64,000 bases of DNA. Source: CAYMZZ01 sp044463125 (GTDB lineage: Bacteria; Bacteroidota; Bacteroidia; Chitinophagales; Chitinophagaceae). The notes under the pieces are model-generated. The model did no database searches. It had not been told where the DNA came from and saw nothing but the letters and a program-made list of their open reading frames with translations. The position numbers and the translations under genes are program-made. This document shows, piece after piece, positions 1 through 9,665 of this stretch; the stretch's first letter is position 1; each line of letters begins with the position of its first letter. The stretch is taken from assembly GCA_044463125.1 (NCBI GenBank), contig JBIQMS010000011.1, positions 1 through 64,000 on the forward strand. Reading direction: 5' to 3'.

Positions 1-122
1 CATTGAGCCCCTTATCTTTTACTTTTTTGATATTTTTACCGGACAACAGTGATTTTCAAATTTCCAAATATTCGAATATTCGGTGATTTGAAGCTTGCCT
101 ACCGATAGGAATATCAAGGAAT

Positions 123-1868
123 TTAAAAATCCATTTCCCGTCTCTGCATATTCCAGCGGATTCCTATGGCGACCATTGAACTATTGCGCTCGGTAATGGG
201 CGCTGTTTCGGTTTTTTGTCGGCGAAGGGTTCCATTCAATTCAAGAAAGAGGTTTTCCCTCCATTCGTATTGCAGTAACAGTGAGGCATAAAATACCTGT
301 GTTTTCCAGCCACTGCCGATGCTGAAACCATAATCAGCATTGCGATAGGGCGGCACATAGGGCAGAAAAATATTGCTGCCATAGCTCACCGATCCGGTAT
401 CGCGCCCCTGGGTATAAACCATCATTCTGCCTTGCAACAACCATTTGGGCGCGGGCTGATAGCGGGCTACGCCAATCCATTCGGAAAAATTGGCCATCAG
501 CGGATGGGCCAGGGGCTGATTGTAATGCGTATAATTGGCTACTGAATCGCGGTGCGAATAAGTGAAAGGGCGCACGCGATTATGTTCTACCTGCAGATCG
601 AGGTTGGAGATATTGAATGCATCGATATACTTTGCGCCCAACTGCCAGCCAAATTTGTTGGCCCACCAGCCATCGCCGGCCCGTATTTCCGATAGCTTGA
701 ATTCATCGAGCAATAGCTGCCCGTAAAATTGAAACTTCTTCGCCACATTGGCTTTGAAATCAAGACCCGCCAAGGCGTTATCGAAACTGCCGTTTTGTTG
801 CTCAATGGAGCGATAGAAAATGACCGGGTTGAGGTAAGCGAAATCGAAACGATTGGGCCGGCCAAATACCACCGCTTCAAACAGGCCTACATTCAGCCAC
901 TTGGTGATATTGATATCGAGATGATGGATGGCTGCGTATTTTTTTCCAATCAGCTTGTCGCCGCCAATACGCTCCGCATTCTGCAGTTCCAGAAACAGGT
1001 TTTGGTAATTGAATTTCCAGATGCGTGTATTCAGCTTCAGGAATAGCATATTGTTGCCAAAATCGCTCAGGAAAAGGCTGCGCTGCCCATTGCCGATAAA
1101 ATGTTTATCGTATCCAAAGCTGATATCGATGTATTTGGCCGCATTGAAGGTGAAATAGCCCCTCGCTTCAAAATAATCCACACCTCCCGGATCTTTAAAT
1201 GGCTTGTAAAAGCCGTTGCCGGGAACAGCATTGCGTTGGCTGATAAAATCCTGCACCCAGGAAGGGCCTCTCTCCTGATTATCGGTGAGGTAAGCGGAAA
1301 AACCAATCTTGCGCGCGATGCTGCCGCGCAGCGCCAGACCTCTTGTATTCAGAAACAGGTGCGCATCGTTATCATTTTCCTTCGCTACCACATATTGAAA
1401 AACCGGGTTCACTACCAGGTTAAAATCTTTGGTATGTACTTCATAGAGGTTGGCAGGCGTTACAAAAAAGCGTTTGCCAATCGGTTTGCGGCTTTTGTAT
1501 TGGGCACGCTCATTTTCGTCGGTCATTTCCACCAGGCTATTGCGGAATGCGCTTTGCAGGTTATAAGCGTCCACTTTCGAAAATTGCTGCTGTGGATTCA
1601 TCTTCAGATAGGAGCGAATACCTTCCAGTGAATATTTCTGCCGGTTAAAGGGCCGGTTCTTCGAAAAATTGAGGACGGAATCCTGTGCCGCTTTGATCTC
1701 GAGGCGCTCCAACAAAATGGTTTGCTTATCACCCGTATGCAGGTAGCTGCTTTGCGCCCTGGCGGCATGGTGGAAGGCGAAACTGAGCAAGAGTAGGACC
1801 AGGATACCCTTCTGACCAGGAAAACCAAGAAATAAAGCCGGCCTTAGAAGGGTTTTTATAAATTGCAT
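123..1868 (-). CDS. Wzi/RemB-like outer-membrane beta-barrel protein
   Basis: This is a 581-residue protein with a hydrophobic signal segment at about residues 25-38 ending ARAQ, then a long body rich in alternating aromatic and polar residues typical of outer-membrane strands. The block around GNGQRSLFLSDFGNN (roughly residues 260-275) and the size resemble the capsule-assembly Wzi / gliding-accessory RemB group of Bacteroidota. In that family the proteins sit in the outer membrane and help surface polysaccharide or adhesin display; a specific role here is inference. The ATG is the only in-frame Met before the signal segment. Its start codon lies only 34 bases from the divergent dihydroorotase start, so each gene's promoter must lie largely inside the other gene or in that short gap. 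Confidence 0.75.
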   Translation of the reverse strand: MQFIKTLLRPALFLGFPGQKGILVLLLLSFAFHHAARAQSSYLHTGDKQTILLERLEIKAAQDSVLNFSKNRPFNRQKYSLEGIRSYLKMNPQQQFSKVDAYNLQSAFRNSLVEMTDENERAQYKSRKPIGKRFFVTPANLYEVHTKDFNLVVNPVFQYVVAKENDNDAHLFLNTRGLALRGSIARKIGFSAYLTDNQERGPSWVQDFISQRNAVPGNGFYKPFKDPGGVDYFEARGYFTFNAAKYIDISFGYDKHFIGNGQRSLFLSDFGNNMLFLKLNTRIWKFNYQNLFLELQNAERIGGDKLIGKKYAAIHHLDINITKWLNVGLFEAVVFGRPNRFDFAYLNPVIFYRSIEQQNGSFDNALAGLDFKANVAKKFQFYGQLLLDEFKLSEIRAGDGWWANKFGWQLGAKYIDAFNISNLDLQVEHNRVRPFTYSHRDSVANYTHYNQPLAHPLMANFSEWIGVARYQPAPKWLLQGRMMVYTQGRDTGSVSYGSNIFLPYVPPYRNADYGFSIGSGWKTQVFYASLLLQYEWRENLFLELNGTLRRQKTETAPITERNSSMVAIGIRWNMQRREMDF

Positions 1869-1902
1869 GACGAAAAATTATGGATTTAACTGGCAACAAA
1901 TT

Positions 1903-3246
1903 ATGCAAATATATCTGATTAAGAACACACTGGTGGTGAACGAAGGGCGGCAGTTTCGTTCCGATGTATTGATAAAGAATGGGCGAATTGAACGAATGGA
2001 TCCACATATCAGTGCGGGAAACGAAAAACTGGTGGAGATAGACGGGGAAGGCTTGCACCTGCTGCCCGGTGTTATCGACGACCAGGTGCATTTTCGTGAA
2101 CCGGGCCTCACGCATAAAGCCTGCATACAAACCGAAGCCAAAGCAGCCGTGGCGGGCGGCGTTACCAGCTTTATGGAAATGCCCAACACCGTGCCGCCAG
2201 CATTTACCCTCGAATTACTGGAACAGAAATATGCGATAGCGGCTAAAACATCGCTGGCCAATTATTCCTTTTATATTGGCACTTCCAACGAGAATGCGGA
2301 CGAAACACTAAAAGCGAATGCGCATAAGCGGGATATCTGCGGCATCAAGATATTCATGGGCAGCAGCACGGGTAATTTGTTGGTCGATAATCCGCTGGTG
2401 CTGGAAAAAGTATTTCGTGAAAGTGAGATGCTGATCGCGACCCACTGTGAGGAAGAGTCCATCATTAAAGCCAACCTGGCCGCGCTGAAAGCGAGTGGCA
2501 GGAAGCTGGAGCCATCGGATCATCCCATCATCCGAAATGTGGATGCCTGTTTTGAATCTTCCTTTAAAGCGGTGCAACTGGCGATGAAGTATAATACGCG
2601 CTTACATATTCTACACATCAGCACGGAAAAAGAACTGCAGCTTTTTGGCAATATGTTGCCACTGGCTGAAAAACGCATCACTGCTGAAGTATGTGTGCAT
2701 CATTTGCATTTTACCGCCGATGATTATGCGCAGTTGGGTAATCGTATCAAATGCAATCCCGCCATCAAGGCACCGAATAATCGCGAAGCGCTTTGGAAAG
2801 CGCTCAATGATGATCGCCTCGATGTAATTGCCACCGACCATGCGCCGCATACCTGGGCGGAGAAGATGGAAGACTATGAGCACGCCCATGCGGGCTTGCC
2901 CCTGGTACAACATTCACTGCCCCTGATGCTGCATTATGTGAAAGAAGGAAGAATAAGCCTGGAGAAGATGGTGCAGAAAATGAGCCATGCGGTAGCGGAT
3001 TGTTACCAGGTGAAAGAGCGAGGCTATATCCGTGAAGGCTATCATGCCGACCTGGTGCTGGTGAACATGAACCAGCCTCAGCGCGTTACCAAAGAGAGCC
3101 TCCTGTATAAATGCGGCTGGAGCCCACTCGAAGGATTTGGGTTTCCCGCTTCTGTTACGCATACATTTGTAAGCGGGCACCTGGTTTATGGAAATGGGCA
3201 ATGGGATGAATCTAAAACGGGTAGCCGCCTGCAGTTTGAGCGCTAA
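1903..3246 (+). CDS. pyrC: Dihydroorotase
   Basis: The enzyme closes carbamoyl-aspartate to dihydroorotate in pyrimidine synthesis, in the cytosol. Visible amidohydrolase features in the 447-residue product: the metal-ligand motif DQVHFREPG near residue 60, the lysine of GIKIFMGSS (about 149, normally carboxylated), histidines in ATHCEEES and HILHIST, and the catalytic-site aspartate in TDHAPH (about 312). The frame is open from an ATG at 1867, but that codon overlaps the start codon of the divergent gene, and homologues begin close to MQIYLIKN, so the ATG at 1903 is chosen. The stop is followed 21 bases later by the start of the MutS-like gene, suggesting co-transcription. Confidence 0.93.
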   Translation: MQIYLIKNTLVVNEGRQFRSDVLIKNGRIERMDPHISAGNEKLVEIDGEGLHLLPGVIDDQVHFREPGLTHKACIQTEAKAAVAGGVTSFMEMPNTVPPAFTLELLEQKYAIAAKTSLANYSFYIGTSNENADETLKANAHKRDICGIKIFMGSSTGNLLVDNPLVLEKVFRESEMLIATHCEEESIIKANLAALKASGRKLEPSDHPIIRNVDACFESSFKAVQLAMKYNTRLHILHISTEKELQLFGNMLPLAEKRITAEVCVHHLHFTADDYAQLGNRIKCNPAIKAPNNREALWKALNDDRLDVIATDHAPHTWAEKMEDYEHAHAGLPLVQHSLPLMLHYVKEGRISLEKMVQKMSHAVADCYQVKERGYIREGYHADLVLVNMNQPQRVTKESLLYKCGWSPLEGFGFPASVTHTFVSGHLVYGNGQWDESKTGSRLQFER

Positions 3247-3267
3247 TTGTTCACCATACCCCATACC

Positions 3268-4584
3268 ATGCAGATAGACGAAATTTCATTCAATGATATC
3301 GCAATTTTTCATCGGGAAGAAGAGTTTTCCATTTTTCATAAACTGAACTTTACGCGAACCGTTGGCGGTAAAGAATGGCTAAGACGATTCTTTTCAGAGC
3401 CGCACGGCGATTTGCAGCGCATATTGGGTACGCAAAAGGTAATCCGTACCCTGATGGAACACGTGGACGACTGGCCTTCGGATATCAGCAACGGTACCAT
3501 CCTGGTAATGGATAAGTTTCTGGACTACGCGCTTGACCCCATCAGCGAAGGACCAAATAGCCTTAACAACATCTTCTATCGCTGGCTCCATAGCGAAGAT
3601 TACTCGATGGTGAAATATTCCGTGGAGCATTTCGCGGATTTTTTTCGTGGACTGAAGAAGATAGCCAGCCTACTCGAAGGCCTGGATCTTCCCAAGAATA
3701 TCCTAATCTATATTGAGCGGATCAATCAGTTGTTGCGCGAAGCACCATTGAATGAGTTGTCGCTTACTGAAAAAACTAAGCGATTTTCGCGGAGGGAGAA
3801 CCTTCGATACGGATTTTATCTGCGTGGCCGTTATAAGCAAAATACAATAGAGCTGATTGATATCTTCAGCCGGCTCGATGCCTGGTATAGCATGGCGGTA
3901 GCCATGAAAACCTATCAGCTTTCTTTCCCGGAATTTGTGGAGCAGGATAGTCCGCTGGTGCAGGCAAAGGGACTTTATCATATCATGATCCCCAACCCTG
4001 TACCTTATGATTTGGAAATGGATCCTTCCCATAATTTCCTGTTCCTCACCGGGGCCAATATGGCGGGAAAGAGTACCCTGATCAAATCGGTAGGAGCCGC
4101 GGTATTCCTGGCGCATATCGGCATGGGCGTACCGGCCCGGCATATGCGACTTACCTTGTTTGATGGCCTGCTCAGCAATATCAATGTGATGGATAATATC
4201 GCCAAAGGAGAGAGCTATTTCTTCAATGAAGTGCAGCGCATCAAACACACGATTGAAAAAATCAACAATGGCCGCAAATGGCTGGTGCTGATTGATGAAT
4301 TGTTTAAAGGCACCAACGTACAGGATGCCATGAAATGTTCACTCACGGTGATCAAAGGCCTGATACGAATGAAGAATTCACTGTTTATTCTCTCTACACA
4401 TTTGTATGAGATAGGAGAGGAACTGAAAGCCTATCCCAATATTTCCTTCCGCTTTTTTGAAACTCATGTAAGCGAAGAGCAATTGGAGTTTTCTTATCAA
4501 TTAAAAGAAGGCATCAGCAACGATCGCCTGGGTTATCTCATCCTGAAGCGCGAGAAGGTGGTAGATATGTTGGAAAACCTGTAA
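3268..4584 (+). CDS. MutS-like ATPase without mismatch-recognition domains
   Basis: This 438-residue protein carries the C-terminal ATPase domain of the MutS family: Walker A GANMAGKST (about residues 262-270), Walker B LVLIDELFKGTN (about 339-350) and the following STHLYEI segment. The N-terminal half is helical and matches a MutS lever/core region in arrangement, but the mismatch-binding domain I with its Phe-x-Glu motif is absent. It is therefore not the canonical MutS; such short MutS-related proteins are widespread in Bacteroidota and their role is not established. The frame is open from a TTG at 3247 directly after the pyrC stop, but the ATG at 3268 is the better start. It lies in tandem with pyrC. 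Confidence 0.85.
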   Translation: MQIDEISFNDIAIFHREEEFSIFHKLNFTRTVGGKEWLRRFFSEPHGDLQRILGTQKVIRTLMEHVDDWPSDISNGTILVMDKFLDYALDPISEGPNSLNNIFYRWLHSEDYSMVKYSVEHFADFFRGLKKIASLLEGLDLPKNILIYIERINQLLREAPLNELSLTEKTKRFSRRENLRYGFYLRGRYKQNTIELIDIFSRLDAWYSMAVAMKTYQLSFPEFVEQDSPLVQAKGLYHIMIPNPVPYDLEMDPSHNFLFLTGANMAGKSTLIKSVGAAVFLAHIGMGVPARHMRLTLFDGLLSNINVMDNIAKGESYFFNEVQRIKHTIEKINNGRKWLVLIDELFKGTNVQDAMKCSLTVIKGLIRMKNSLFILSTHLYEIGEELKAYPNISFRFFETHVSEEQLEFSYQLKEGISNDRLGYLILKREKVVDMLENL

Positions 4585-4604
4585 GCTCCGTTTAAAAAAC
4601 ATAA

Positions 4605-4629
4605 ACCCACCGTTTTTTCAACGGTGGGT
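4605..4629. terminator. Hairpin between mutS-like gene and yifB
   Basis: A 10-bp perfect stem (ACCCACCGTT paired with AACGGTGGGT) with a TTTTC loop lies 20 bases after the MutS-like stop. On the + strand no T-run follows; on the minus strand the hairpin is followed by TTTATGTTTTTT. It is read as a weak or bidirectional terminator that separates the upstream transcript from yifB. Confidence 0.5.
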
Positions 4630-4656
4630 CCTTCCTGAATTTGGTTAATTTGCCCC

Positions 4657-6207
4657 ATGCTTGTGAAAACCTTTGGCAGCGCGGTATATGGTGTGGAAGC
4701 TACCACTATCACCATTGAGGTGAACTGGTTATCGTCTTCCGGAAAAGAAACGGTGATTGTGGGCCTGCCCGATGGCGCCGTAAAAGAAAGCCTGCAAAGG
4801 GTAGAATCTACTTTCAAAACCAATAATTATTCCATGCCGCGCACCAAAGTATTGGTAAACCTGGCGCCGGCGGATATACGTAAGAGCGGAACAGCCTTCG
4901 ATCTTCCCATCGCTATCAGCATACTGGGTGCTTCGGAGCAAATTGAGAAAGCGGAAGCGCTGGAGCATTATGTAATCATGGGCGAGCTGAGCCTTGATGG
5001 GGTTGTACGCCCCATAAAAGGCGCCCTGCCTATTGCCATTCAGGCCCGCAAGGAGGGGTTTAAGGGATTGATTGTTCCCAAAGCCAACGCACGCGAGGCG
5101 GGGATGGTGAATAATTTGGCAGTGTATGGAGTGGAGCACATAAAGGAAGTGATTGACTTTTTTGCGAACGGCGAGCAGGGACTGGAACCCGCTTTTGTAA
5201 ATACCCGCGAAGAGTTTTTCGACTCGCAATACGATTTTGATATCGACTTTGCCGATGTGAAGGGGCAGGAAAATATTAAGCGTGCCCTGGAGATTGCGGC
5301 GGCTGGAGGGCATAATGCCATCCTGATTGGCCCGCCTGGTGCAGGCAAGACCATGCTGGCAAAGCGGTTGCCCACCATATTGCCGCCTTTGAGTTTGCAG
5401 GAAGCATTGGAAACTACAAAGATTCATTCGGTGGCCGGCAAGTTGCCGGAAAATGGAACCCTGGTGGCGCGACGTCCTTTCCGCAGTCCCCATCATACCA
5501 TCAGCGATGTGGCCCTGGTGGGTGGGGGCGGCAATCCGCAGCCCGGCGAAATTTCGCTGGCGCATAATGGCGTTTTGTTTTTGGATGAATTGCCGGAATT
5601 CAAAAGAACAGTTCTTGAAGTAATGCGGCAGCCGATGGAGGAGAGAAGGGTAACTATTTCGCGGGCGAAGATAGCGGTGGATTTTCCAGCTTCCTTTATG
5701 CTGGTGGCGAGTATGAACCCCTGCCCCTGCGGGTTTTATAATCATCCTGAAAGAGATTGTAGTTGTCCGCCGGGTGCAGTGCAGAAATACCTGAACCGCG
5801 TATCAGGACCACTTCTGGACCGGATTGATCTGCACGTGGAAGTAACGCCGGTACCTTTTAATGAACTCACCAGCCAGCGGCAGCAGGAAAATTCTGAATC
5901 CATTCGCGAAAGAGTGATGAAGGCCCGCGAAAAGCAGACTACCCGCTATGCCGATTCACCAGGCACCTATAGCAATGCGCAAATGAGCAGCCGGCAACTG
6001 AAAGAAATATGCGAGATAAGCCAGGTGGGGCATAACTTGCTGAAAGCCGCCATGCAGAAACTGAACCTTTCGGCCAGGGCCTATGACCGGATTCTAAAAG
6101 TGTCGCGAACCATCGCGGATCTGGCAGGCTCCGATGACATAAAACCTGAGCATTTGGCCGAAGCCATCCATTACCGCAGCCTCGACCGGGAATCCTGGGC
6201 CGGTTAA
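4657..6207 (+). CDS. YifB/ComM family Mg-chelatase-like AAA+ ATPase
   Basis: This 516-residue protein has the full YifB/ComM layout: an N-terminal Lon-protease-like S5 fold (residues 1-170), an AAA+ core with Walker A GPPGAGKT (about 225-232) and Walker B LFLDELPEF (about 307-315), the conserved Cys-rich stretch NPCPCGFYNHPERDCSC, and the C-terminal MgCS_C helices. ComM in competent bacteria is a branch-migration helicase acting during integration of transformed DNA; whether this organism is transformable is not visible here. The start ATG is 28 bases after the hairpin at 4605-4629. The neighbouring genes do not suggest a shared pathway. Confidence 0.92.
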   Translation: MLVKTFGSAVYGVEATTITIEVNWLSSSGKETVIVGLPDGAVKESLQRVESTFKTNNYSMPRTKVLVNLAPADIRKSGTAFDLPIAISILGASEQIEKAEALEHYVIMGELSLDGVVRPIKGALPIAIQARKEGFKGLIVPKANAREAGMVNNLAVYGVEHIKEVIDFFANGEQGLEPAFVNTREEFFDSQYDFDIDFADVKGQENIKRALEIAAAGGHNAILIGPPGAGKTMLAKRLPTILPPLSLQEALETTKIHSVAGKLPENGTLVARRPFRSPHHTISDVALVGGGGNPQPGEISLAHNGVLFLDELPEFKRTVLEVMRQPMEERRVTISRAKIAVDFPASFMLVASMNPCPCGFYNHPERDCSCPPGAVQKYLNRVSGPLLDRIDLHVEVTPVPFNELTSQRQQENSESIRERVMKAREKQTTRYADSPGTYSNAQMSSRQLKEICEISQVGHNLLKAAMQKLNLSARAYDRILKVSRTIADLAGSDDIKPEHLAEAIHYRSLDRESWAG

Positions 6208-6260
6208 TCCGTTGAAAGGCGTAGCCTGCGCTGGAGTTTTGTCATTCCCACCGAAATCGG

Positions 6261-6932
6261 ATGCTGGTACGGAATTATCCCCCATCTTTGTACCCAACAA
6301 AAATCCAGCTATTGGAAAATGAAACTTTATTGCAGAGCGGTAGCCGGCAGGTGACCAAAGCTGCTGAGGAACCGGGAGCTGAATTTTTGGAGCACCTGAT
6401 TGGCGCGGCGCAGAAGGCGGAGAAATTCATGCTGGCGGAGTTCGGGTCGCTTCGGGCTGACCAGCTCAACTGGACCCATGATATGGAAAGCTGGAGTATT
6501 GGCCAGTGCCTCGATCATATTGTTGTAACCGACACGCTTTATTTTCCCGACTTTGAAAAAATAATGGATGGCAGCTATCGGATGAATTTCTGGGAGAAAT
6601 ACAGCCCGCTGAGCAATTTGTTTGGAAAAATGCTGGTGAACCAGGTATCGGAAGTACCCACCCGAAAGTTCAAGAGTCCACGCTCTTTTCGTCCGGAGAC
6701 GCAGCCGATAGGCACCGAGATCATTACCCGCTTTTCCAAACATCAGGATACACTGGTGAATTTTATGCAGTCGGTAAAGCCCGAACAGCTCCGTAAAGTA
6801 CGAATCAGTTCACCGGCTTCCCGCTTTGTGACCTATAACCTGCAGCAGGCCCTCCAGATGATGGTTCAACATCAATATCGCCACCTCAACCAGGCCATTC
6901 GCGTCAAAACCAGGGCAGGATTCCCCCATTAG
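6261..6932 (+). CDS. DinB-superfamily protein
   Basis: The product is a four-helix DinB-like protein (DinB_2 type): the helix WSIGQCLDHIVVTD carries the first metal-ligand-type histidine and HQYRHLNQAI near the C terminus carries the others. DinB proteins include bacillithiol- or mycothiol-dependent transferases and uncharacterised members; the substrate here is unknown. The frame is open from ATG 6261, but a CATCTTTG sequence resembling the Bacteroidota -7 promoter box lies at 6283-6290, inside the frame. If that is the promoter, translation would start at the TTG at 6312 (M-ENETLL), giving about 206 residues. Confidence 0.75.
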   Translation: MLVRNYPPSLYPTKIQLLENETLLQSGSRQVTKAAEEPGAEFLEHLIGAAQKAEKFMLAEFGSLRADQLNWTHDMESWSIGQCLDHIVVTDTLYFPDFEKIMDGSYRMNFWEKYSPLSNLFGKMLVNQVSEVPTRKFKSPRSFRPETQPIGTEIITRFSKHQDTLVNFMQSVKPEQLRKVRISSPASRFVTYNLQQALQMMVQHQYRHLNQAIRVKTRAGFPH

Positions 6933-7008
6933 CCTGCTATATTGGCATTTTTCACGAACTTGTATGGTCTTTGATTGTTCCAAAGACTCACGCCCACATT
7001 TATAATTT

Positions 7009-8841
7009 ATGAAGATTCTGATCCGCTACCTCAAGCCATACAAATGGCTGGTAGCACTTGTATTAACCTTAGCAGCTATTAATATTGGTTTCTCACTGAT
7101 AGACCCTATCATTTTTGGTAAGCTGGTTGACCTGGGATTTTATCACCTCGATAAGGGTCATGCACCCATGACGCAGGAGGATTTTTTCTTTGGGAGTAAT
7201 ATACCCTATACCAATGCCAAAGGCGACCCTGCCGTGCTGTATGGCGTAATGTGGCTGTTGCTGGCCTCGATATCAGTAGCGATGGTTAGCCGTATAGCCA
7301 AGGCTTTTCAGGATTATTTTCTGAATAAGGTAACACAGAAGTTTGGCGCCACCGTGTTTACTGATGGGCTGCAGCACGCCATGAAATTGCCTTATCACGA
7401 TTTTGAAGATCAAAGAAGTGGTGAAACCCTCGGCATTCTTCAAAAAGTGCGCACCGATACGGAAAAGTTCATTAGCACTTTCATCAATGTGCTGTTTCCG
7501 GTAATTGTGGGTATCATCTTTGTGGCGGTGTATGCGTTTACTAAAGACTGGCGCCTGCCCTTTATTTATTTTGGCGGCATCTTCCTGCTTACTTATATCT
7601 CCAATGTGCTGAGCAAGAAAGTAAAGATTATCCAGAAAAAAATTGTGTCGCAAACAACATCTCTTGCCGGTGCTACCACTGAATCGCTCCGGAATATTGA
7701 GCTGGTAAAAAGCCTGGGACTTACCCGGCAGGAAGTGAACCGTCTCAATAAAAATACTTTTAAGATTTTGGGTCTTGAGCTTACAAAAGTGAAAAGGATC
7801 CGCAGCATCAGCTTTGTACAGGGAACTTTTGTGAATACGCTGCGGCAGGTAATACTATTTATGCTGATGTGGCTGGTTTTTCAGGGCGATATGATGCCCG
7901 GTGAAATTGTGACCATGCAGATATTCAGCTTCTTTGTATTCGGTCCCTTGCAGGAAATCGGCAATATCATCCTGTCGTATCGCGAAGCGGAAGCATCATT
8001 GAACAACTTTGAAAACCTGATGCAGAAAAAGCCGGAACCGGCAGCTTTGAATCCCAAGCCACTGGGTCCCATTCATACCCTTGATTTTAAGGAAGTGGGC
8101 TTCAAGCACCAGTCGGCACAGCAAAGCGCTATCAACCGGATTAGTTTTTCGGTGAAAACGGGCGAAACCATCGCCTTTGTGGGGCCATCGGGTTCCGGCA
8201 AAACTACGCTGATGAAATTGCTGGTGGGACTGTATCGTCCGCAACAGGGCAAGATCCTATACAACAATATGGATGAAAACGAAATCAGCTTCGATGACCT
8301 TCGGTCACAGATAGGGTTTGTAACACAGGATACGCAGCTTTTTAGCGGCACTATCCGCGAAAACCTGCTCTTTGTGAATCCCGAAGCCAGCGAAGATGAA
8401 CTCTACGCGGCCCTGAATAAAGCTTCCTGTCAAAACTTATTGGTTCGTGCGGAAAAAGGTCTGGATACAGCCATTGGAGAAGGGGGCTTGAAACTTTCCG
8501 GAGGGGAGAAGCAAAGGCTTTCCATTGCGCGGGCACTGGTGCGTCAACCGAAACTATTGCTGTTTGATGAAGCCACATCCGCGCTCGATTCGCTGACCGA
8601 AGAAGAGATCACCGATACCATTCGCGACATCTCGATTCAGGGCAACCAGATTACGATTCTGATTGCGCACCGACTCAGTACCATTATGCATGCCGATAGG
8701 ATTTATGTACTGGAAAAAGGCGATGTAGTGGAAACCGGCAACCATGATTCACTACTGGCAGAAAAGGGCTTGTACTATGCCATGTGGCGTCAGCAAATTG
8801 GGGAACGCAAGATTCGCAAAACGGATATGGTAGCTCAATAG
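7009..8841 (+). CDS. ABC exporter, fused permease and ATPase
   Basis: This is a 610-residue half-transporter of the MsbA/multidrug exporter type. The N-terminal transmembrane domain (about residues 1-330) has six hydrophobic segments; the nucleotide-binding domain has Walker A GPSGSGKTT near 391, signature LSGGE near 497, Walker B LLLFDEATSALD near 515 and the H-loop AHR. It would act as a homodimer in the inner membrane; candidate substrates are lipids or hydrophobic drugs, but none can be named from sequence. A long spacer (about 75 bases) separates it from the DinB gene, so it probably has its own promoter. The convergent DUF2721 gene ends 11 bases away. Confidence 0.9.
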   Translation: MKILIRYLKPYKWLVALVLTLAAINIGFSLIDPIIFGKLVDLGFYHLDKGHAPMTQEDFFFGSNIPYTNAKGDPAVLYGVMWLLLASISVAMVSRIAKAFQDYFLNKVTQKFGATVFTDGLQHAMKLPYHDFEDQRSGETLGILQKVRTDTEKFISTFINVLFPVIVGIIFVAVYAFTKDWRLPFIYFGGIFLLTYISNVLSKKVKIIQKKIVSQTTSLAGATTESLRNIELVKSLGLTRQEVNRLNKNTFKILGLELTKVKRIRSISFVQGTFVNTLRQVILFMLMWLVFQGDMMPGEIVTMQIFSFFVFGPLQEIGNIILSYREAEASLNNFENLMQKKPEPAALNPKPLGPIHTLDFKEVGFKHQSAQQSAINRISFSVKTGETIAFVGPSGSGKTTLMKLLVGLYRPQQGKILYNNMDENEISFDDLRSQIGFVTQDTQLFSGTIRENLLFVNPEASEDELYAALNKASCQNLLVRAEKGLDTAIGEGGLKLSGGEKQRLSIARALVRQPKLLLFDEATSALDSLTEEEITDTIRDISIQGNQITILIAHRLSTIMHADRIYVLEKGDVVETGNHDSLLAEKGLYYAMWRQQIGERKIRKTDMVAQ

Positions 8842-8852
8842 AAGAGGTTTAC

Positions 8853-9296
8853 TTATTCTTCCTTTCTACGCCACCAGTCGCTGAAGAAATTTCCTTTCTT
8901 CTCCAGTTCTTCCATATCGCTGAGTTCCCATTCCAGGGCCTTGGTGCTCTGTGATATTTCGATCAGGGAAATCACCAGGGATGCCAGGAGGCTGAGCAGG
9001 CTCAGCGCGAAAACATAACCGAGCAGGGAGGTCCATTGCTGGTACACACCATACATGGTGACCACACAGCACACAAAGCTGAATACACCCAGGGCCTGCA
9101 TCGAGCGCACCAGGTTGATGCGTGTTCGCAGGATTTTGATCTGCTGCAACAGGTGCTGCTTTTTTTCGCCCCGCATATATTCATCATGCAGCTTCCGGAT
9201 CAGGTTGGCCAGGGCCAGGTAGCGATTGGTATAAGCCAGCAACAATAAACTAATGGCAGGGAAAAGCAGGGCAGGTGTGTTGAAGGTAATTTCCAT
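8853..9296 (-). CDS. DUF2721 family membrane protein
   Basis: The 147-residue product has an N-terminal hydrophobic helix (LLFPAISLLLLAY), a charged helix with RTRIN and LVRSMQALG, then two adjacent membrane helices (VFSFVCCVVTMYGVY and LLGYVFALSLLSLLASLVISLIEI) and a charged tail. This pattern matches DUF2721, an inner-membrane family of unknown function. Its mRNA leader is striking: eleven 8-bp units run without interruption from position 9384 to 9297, the base directly before the start codon. No functional partner is evident. Confidence 0.85.
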   Translation of the reverse strand: MEITFNTPALLFPAISLLLLAYTNRYLALANLIRKLHDEYMRGEKKQHLLQQIKILRTRINLVRSMQALGVFSFVCCVVTMYGVYQQWTSLLGYVFALSLLSLLASLVISLIEISQSTKALEWELSDMEELEKKGNFFSDWWRRKEE

Positions 9297-9384
9297 TTAT
9301 TGTTTAATCGTTGAATTGTTTAATCGTTTAATCGTTGATTTGTTGGATTGTTGGATTGTTGGATTGTTGGATTGTTGGATTGTT
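9297..9384. repeat. Array of eleven 8-bp units (NNATYGTT-like) before DUF2721 start
   Basis: Eleven contiguous octamers occupy the DUF2721 leader. Units include TTATTGTT, TAATCGTT (three), GAATTGTT, GATTTGTT and GGATTGTT (five in a row). The first unit starts at the base adjoining the start codon. In the mRNA the units read AACAATCC and variants, that is A/C-rich. Confidence 0.9.
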
Positions 9385-9459
9385 GAAATGAAGGTCTGTC
9401 AAGGTACAAAAGATTTAGCGGTATTGGTTGAAAAGATGCGGCTGCAAAATTCAAAAAAA

Positions 9460-9592
9460 ATCTGCGAAAATCTGCGCCAAATAATCTGCGTAATCAGCGG
9501 GAAAACAGTCCTGAACTTTTAACAGGTATAGAGTGCTGAAGCTTTTCCCGCCGATTTTCGCAGATATGACACGCAGATTCCCGCAGATTTTT
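9460..9592. repeat. TCTGCG palindromic core element, copy 1
   Basis: The gap 9297-9665 (369 bases, no gene) holds, between its two arrays, repeated TCTGCG motifs on the left and CGCAGA motifs on the right. The inner arms AATCAGCGGGAAAA (9492-9505) and TTTTCCCGCCGATT (9543-9556) pair at 13 of 14 positions around a 37-base spacer containing TCCTGAACTTT and TGCTGAAGC. The same arms and spacer words recur at 57811-57915. Confidence 0.8.
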
Positions 9593-9620
9593 TCTTTAAA
9601 CCCAAAACCTGCTTCCTGAC

Positions 9621-9665
9621 TACGTATTACGTAATACGTAGTACGTAATACGTAATACGTAATAC
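9621..9665. repeat. TACGTAN heptamer array abutting lipoprotein stop
   Basis: Six 7-bp units (TACGTAT, TACGTAA, TACGTAG, TACGTAA twice more, and again) plus a partial one fill 9621-9665. The last base touches the stop codon (tca, 9666-9668) of the minus-strand lipoprotein gene. Confidence 0.9.
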
